The notes below the pieces were generated by a model. That model saw nothing but the letters and a program-made list of their open reading frames with translations. It was not told where the DNA came from and did no database searches. This document shows positions 33,196 through 36,044 of a stretch of 36,044 nt of DNA, piece by piece. The DNA lies in NCBI RefSeq assembly GCF_000427805.1, contig NZ_ATYS01000053.1, positions 1 to 36,044 on the forward strand. Reading direction: 5' to 3'. The stretch comes from Budvicia aquatica DSM 5075 = ATCC 35567. Lineage in GTDB: Bacteria; Pseudomonadota; Gammaproteobacteria; Enterobacterales; Enterobacteriaceae. The position numbers and the translations under genes are program-made. The stretch's first letter is position 1, and each line of letters opens with the position of its first letter.

Positions 33196-33900
33196 TTAGT
33201 TCGCTGCTGAGCTCAGGCTGCTTTGATCGATAGCCACGCCAGCACCCATGGTGGTTGACAGGCTAACTTTCTTAACAAAGATACCTTTAGCTGTAGATGG
33301 CTTAGCTTTCTTCAGTGCAGACAGAAGAGACTCTAAGTTCTCTTGCAGTTTAGCTGTATCGAAGTCAACTTTACCAATCGTGGTATGGATAATACCGTTT
33401 TTGTCGTTACGATAACGAACCTGACCCGCTTTAGCATTACGAACAGCTTCAGCAACGTTAGGGGTTACAGTACCCACTTTCGGGTTTGGCATCAGGCCAC
33501 GTGGACCTAAAACCTGGCCTAATTGACCAACAACGCGCATTGCATCAGGAGAAGCAATAACAACGTCAAAGTTCATTTCGCCTTTCTTGATTTGGTCAGC
33601 CAAATCTTCCATACCGATCAGGTCAGCGCCAGCTTCTTTAGCAGCTTCAACGTTAGCACCTTGGGTAAATACAGCTACGCGAACCGTACGACCAGTACCG
33701 TGTGGTAGCACTGTTGCGCCACGAACGTTTTGGTCAGATTTACGAGCGTCGATACCCAGGTTTACAGCTACGTCTACACTTTCAACGAATTTAGCAGTCG
33801 CTAATTCTTTCAGCAGAGCAACAGCTTCAGCAATTTCATACTGCTTAGTTGAGTCAACTTTGTCACGGATTACGCGCATGCGCTTGGTTAGCTTAGTCAT
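33196..33900 (-). CDS. rplA: 50S ribosomal protein L1
   Basis: Binds 23S rRNA helix 76 at the L1 stalk and helps release E-site tRNA; it also represses the L11-L1 operon by binding its mRNA. The 234 residues match E. coli. Conserved blocks are [26 protein letters not shown]-like [30 protein letters not shown]-like [16 protein letters not shown] and the C-terminal [15 protein letters not shown]. It follows rplK after only 3 nt, consistent with coupled translation. Confidence 0.98.
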   Translation of the reverse strand: MTKLTKRMRVIRDKVDSTKQYEIAEAVALLKELATAKFVESVDVAVNLGIDARKSDQNVRGATVLPHGTGRTVRVAVFTQGANVEAAKEAGADLIGMEDLADQIKKGEMNFDVVIASPDAMRVVGQLGQVLGPRGLMPNPKVGTVTPNVAEAVRNAKAGQVRYRNDKNGIIHTTIGKVDFDTAKLQENLESLLSALKKAKPSTAKGIFVKKVSLSTTMGAGVAIDQSSLSSAAN

Positions 33901-33903
33901 CTA

Positions 33904-34398
<495 letters not shown>

Positions 34399-34427
34399 TT
34401 ATCTGCGAATAAATCGTAAATACAAAC

Positions 34428-34466
34428 AAAAATAAAAAGGCGCGAAATTATAAAATAATCTCGCGC
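34428..34466 (-). terminator. secE-nusG terminator
   Basis: On the minus strand an 11-bp interrupted stem (GCGCGA, one mismatch, then ATTAT-type pairing) with an A/T loop is followed by CCTTTTTATTTTTG. It lies about 95 nt after the nusG stop and upstream of rplK, separating the secE-nusG unit from the L11 operon. Confidence 0.85.
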
Positions 34467-34560
34467 TTGTTACAATAACCAGATGGTTATTAGATGACCG
34501 TATGTTGATTACGTTGAGAATTTAATAACAAACGCCACCAACATGCAGAAATTTTTACGC

Positions 34561-35106
34561 TTAGCCTTTCTCTACCTGACCAAAGTCTAATTCTACCGGC
34601 GTTGCACGACCAAAAATTGAAACCGACACTTTCAGGCGGCTCTTCTCGTAGTCGACTTCTTCAACCACACCGTTAAAGTCGGCAAATGGGCCATCGTTAA
34701 CACGGACCAATTCACCTGGTTCAAATAGCGTTTTAGGACGTGGCTTATCACCAACCTGCTGTAAGCGATTCATAATCGCATCAACTTCTTTATCGCTGAT
34801 TGGTGCAGGACGATCGGATGTACCACCAATAAAGCCCATAACGCGTGGAATGCTACGAACTAAATGCCATGTTGCATCGTTCATTGTCATTTGGACTAAT
34901 ACGTAGCCTGGGAAAAATTTACGTTCACTTTTCCGGCGTTGGCCACCGCGAATCTCAACAACCTCTTCGGTTGGAACCATCACTTCGCCAAACTGATCTT
35001 CCATTTCCTGCAGCTTGATATGCTCACGCAGCGATTGCGCTACGCGGCCTTCAAAACCAGAAAATGCTTGAACTACGTACCAACGCTTTTTAGGGGCTTC
35101 AGACAT
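34561..35106 (-). CDS. nusG: Transcription termination/antitermination factor NusG
   Basis: Binds the RNA polymerase clamp, suppresses pausing, and links polymerase to Rho or to ribosomal S10. The 181 residues match E. coli. The N-terminal NGN domain has [13 protein letters not shown] and [10 protein letters not shown]; the C-terminal KOW domain has [20 protein letters not shown]. The ATG lies one base after the secE TAA, so the two genes are co-translated. No anomaly seen. Confidence 0.98.
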   Translation of the reverse strand: MSEAPKKRWYVVQAFSGFEGRVAQSLREHIKLQEMEDQFGEVMVPTEEVVEIRGGQRRKSERKFFPGYVLVQMTMNDATWHLVRSIPRVMGFIGGTSDRPAPISDKEVDAIMNRLQQVGDKPRPKTLFEPGELVRVNDGPFADFNGVVEEVDYEKSRLKVSVSIFGRATPVELDFGQVEKG

Positions 35107-35107
35107 C

Positions 35108-35491
35108 TTAGAACCTCAGGCCAGTTATAAATGACACCAAACGGACCAGAATACCATCCAGCCCCCATAGAATCAGTGACATCACGGCAGTCACTGCAGC
35201 AACGATTAACGTTGTGTGCAGAGCTTCCTGACGCGTAGGCCAAATCACTTTGCGAACTTCAACACGAGCAGCCTTAGCAAACTCTAGTGTTGCTTTACCT
35301 TTTACGGTAAATAACGCGACAGCGAAAGCAACGCCAATGATAGCAACAACGGCCAGCGCACGCAGTGGCAGGCTATAACCGCGGTAAATATAATTACCAC
35401 CGATAGCAACCGCTAACAGCAATGCAACGATAACCCATTTAACTATTTCTAGTCCGCGCCCGCTTCCTTGAGCTTCGGTATTCGCACTCAT
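35108..35491 (-). CDS. secE: Preprotein translocase subunit SecE
   Basis: Essential clamp of the SecYEG channel in the inner membrane. The 127 residues equal E. coli SecE, with three hydrophobic segments (about 17-35, 43-62 and 93-115) and the conserved cytoplasmic [17 protein letters not shown] between the second and third. The frame is open to 35506, but [15 protein letters not shown] is the family N terminus, so the ATG at 35491 is used. It is followed by nusG after one base. Confidence 0.97.
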   Translation of the reverse strand: MSANTEAQGSGRGLEIVKWVIVALLLAVAIGGNYIYRGYSLPLRALAVVAIIGVAFAVALFTVKGKATLEFAKAARVEVRKVIWPTRQEALHTTLIVAAVTAVMSLILWGLDGILVRLVSFITGLRF

Positions 35492-35595
35492 AAACCAACC
35501 TGTCATTATGACTTAAATAATCACTCGCTTCGTATTCACGAAGCAACCAAGCCGAACGCTCTTTCTTCGGCACAATACGCCGTATATTTTCTAAT

Positions 35596-35669
35596 GAGCC
35601 TATCTCACCCTAGCTCTCACCGCATTTATTTTCTAGCTATAATGCAGAAGAACTTGATGAGATAGGTTC
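35596..35669. repeat. Long-range inverted repeat between tuf and secE
   Basis: GAGCCTATCTCA (35596-35607) and TGAGATAGGTTC (35658-35669) are reverse complements with one G-U pair in RNA, separated by 50 nt. The element lies between the tuf terminator and secE, where the secE promoter is expected. It has no T-run. It could be a regulator-binding pair or a leader RNA stem. Confidence 0.5.
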
Positions 35670-35698
35670 TTTTATTCAACTATTTTTCAACTATGTTG

Positions 35699-35725
35699 AA
35701 AAAGGGCATCAAATGATGCCCTTTT
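35699..35725 (-). terminator. tuf terminator
   Basis: On the minus strand GGGCATC-ATTT-GATGCCC is a perfect 7-bp stem followed by T5. It lies 20 nt after the tuf stop codon. Flanking A/T tracts could extend the stem. Confidence 0.92.
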
Positions 35726-35744
35726 AAAGCCTATTGCGTCAATC

Positions 35745-36044
35745 TTATTTAATGATCTTAGCAACAACGCCGGCACCAACGGTACGGCCACCTTCACGAA
35801 TAGCGAAGCGTAAACCTTCGTCCATCGCGATTGGTGCAATCAGAGTTACTGTCATCTGAATGTTGTCACCAGGCATCACCATCTCTACGCCTTCTGGCAG
35901 TTCGATAGTACCGGTCACGTCAGTTGTACGGAAGTAGAACTGTGGACGGTAGCCTTTGAAGAATGGAGTATGACGACCACCTTCATCTTTGCTCAGAATA
36001 TAAACTTCTGATACAAAGTTGGTGTGCGGGTTGATTGAACCTGG
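35745..36044 (-). CDS. tuf: Elongation factor Tu, C-terminal 99 residues (runs off the right edge)
   Basis: The last 99 codons of EF-Tu, covering domain 3, which contacts aminoacyl-tRNA. Conserved blocks are [48 protein letters not shown] and the near-terminal [17 protein letters not shown]. The position before secE corresponds to tufB of E. coli. The terminal residues are AKIIK, where E. coli has AKVLG, a small species-level difference. The 5' part lies outside the window. Confidence 0.97.
   Translation of the reverse strand, partial: PGSINPHTNFVSEVYILSKDEGGRHTPFFKGYRPQFYFRTTDVTGTIELPEGVEMVMPGDNIQMTVTLIAPIAMDEGLRFAIREGGRTVGAGVVAKIIK

Overview
The window is a chromosomal segment from a member of the order Enterobacterales. 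The gene order 16S rRNA / purHD / yjaH / hupA / yjaG / nfi / hemE / nudC / rsd / thiCEFSGH / rpoCB / rplLJAK / nusG / secE / tuf matches, in mirror image, the E. coli region around rrnE and rpoBC, and most proteins have E. coli-like lengths. The sequence is clearly not E. coli: proteins diverge, the zraPSR genes known from E. coli between hupA and purD are absent, and two large autotransporter genes sit between thiH and rpoC. A genus cannot be fixed from the window alone; an early-branching Enterobacterales family is a guess.

Layout. 1-643: the first bases of a minus-strand 16S rRNA gene with its leader (boxA, P2 and P1 promoters), divergent from the purH promoter with a near-perfect PurR operator. 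644-3592: purH-purD (IMP synthesis) and a shared bidirectional terminator. 3633-8196, all minus strand: yjaH lipoprotein, hupA, yjaG, nfi, hemE and nudC. 8305-14922, plus strand: rsd, a short palindromic element, a TPP riboswitch, and the tightly overlapped thiamine operon thiCEFSGH, ended by a second bidirectional terminator. 14947-22870, minus strand: two tandem paralogous autotransporters (1313 and 1166 aa). 23172-36044, minus strand: the transcription/translation block rpoC, rpoB, rplL, rplJ, rplA, rplK, nusG, secE and the 3' end of tuf, with its usual attenuator, L10 leader and terminators.

How the genes work together. Nearly everything is core: purine synthesis (PurR), thiamine synthesis (TPP riboswitch), haem synthesis, NAD(H)/RNA decapping, sigma-70 sequestration, RNA polymerase, ribosomal stalk proteins, NusG and the Sec channel. 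The accessory part is the autotransporter pair. Each gene has its own promoter, and the two promoters are built identically: TTGACA, 17 bp, TATTAA, and 8 bp upstream of the -35 box a dyad (TGAGA-N6-T[AC]TCA type) at the same distance. The two signal peptides are identical in protein although the DNA differs at nine synonymous positions. The C-terminal barrels are about 90% identical, while the N-terminal passengers have diverged in sequence and length. This looks like a co-regulated, maintained pair of surface proteins with different exposed faces, and it is the part most worth following up.
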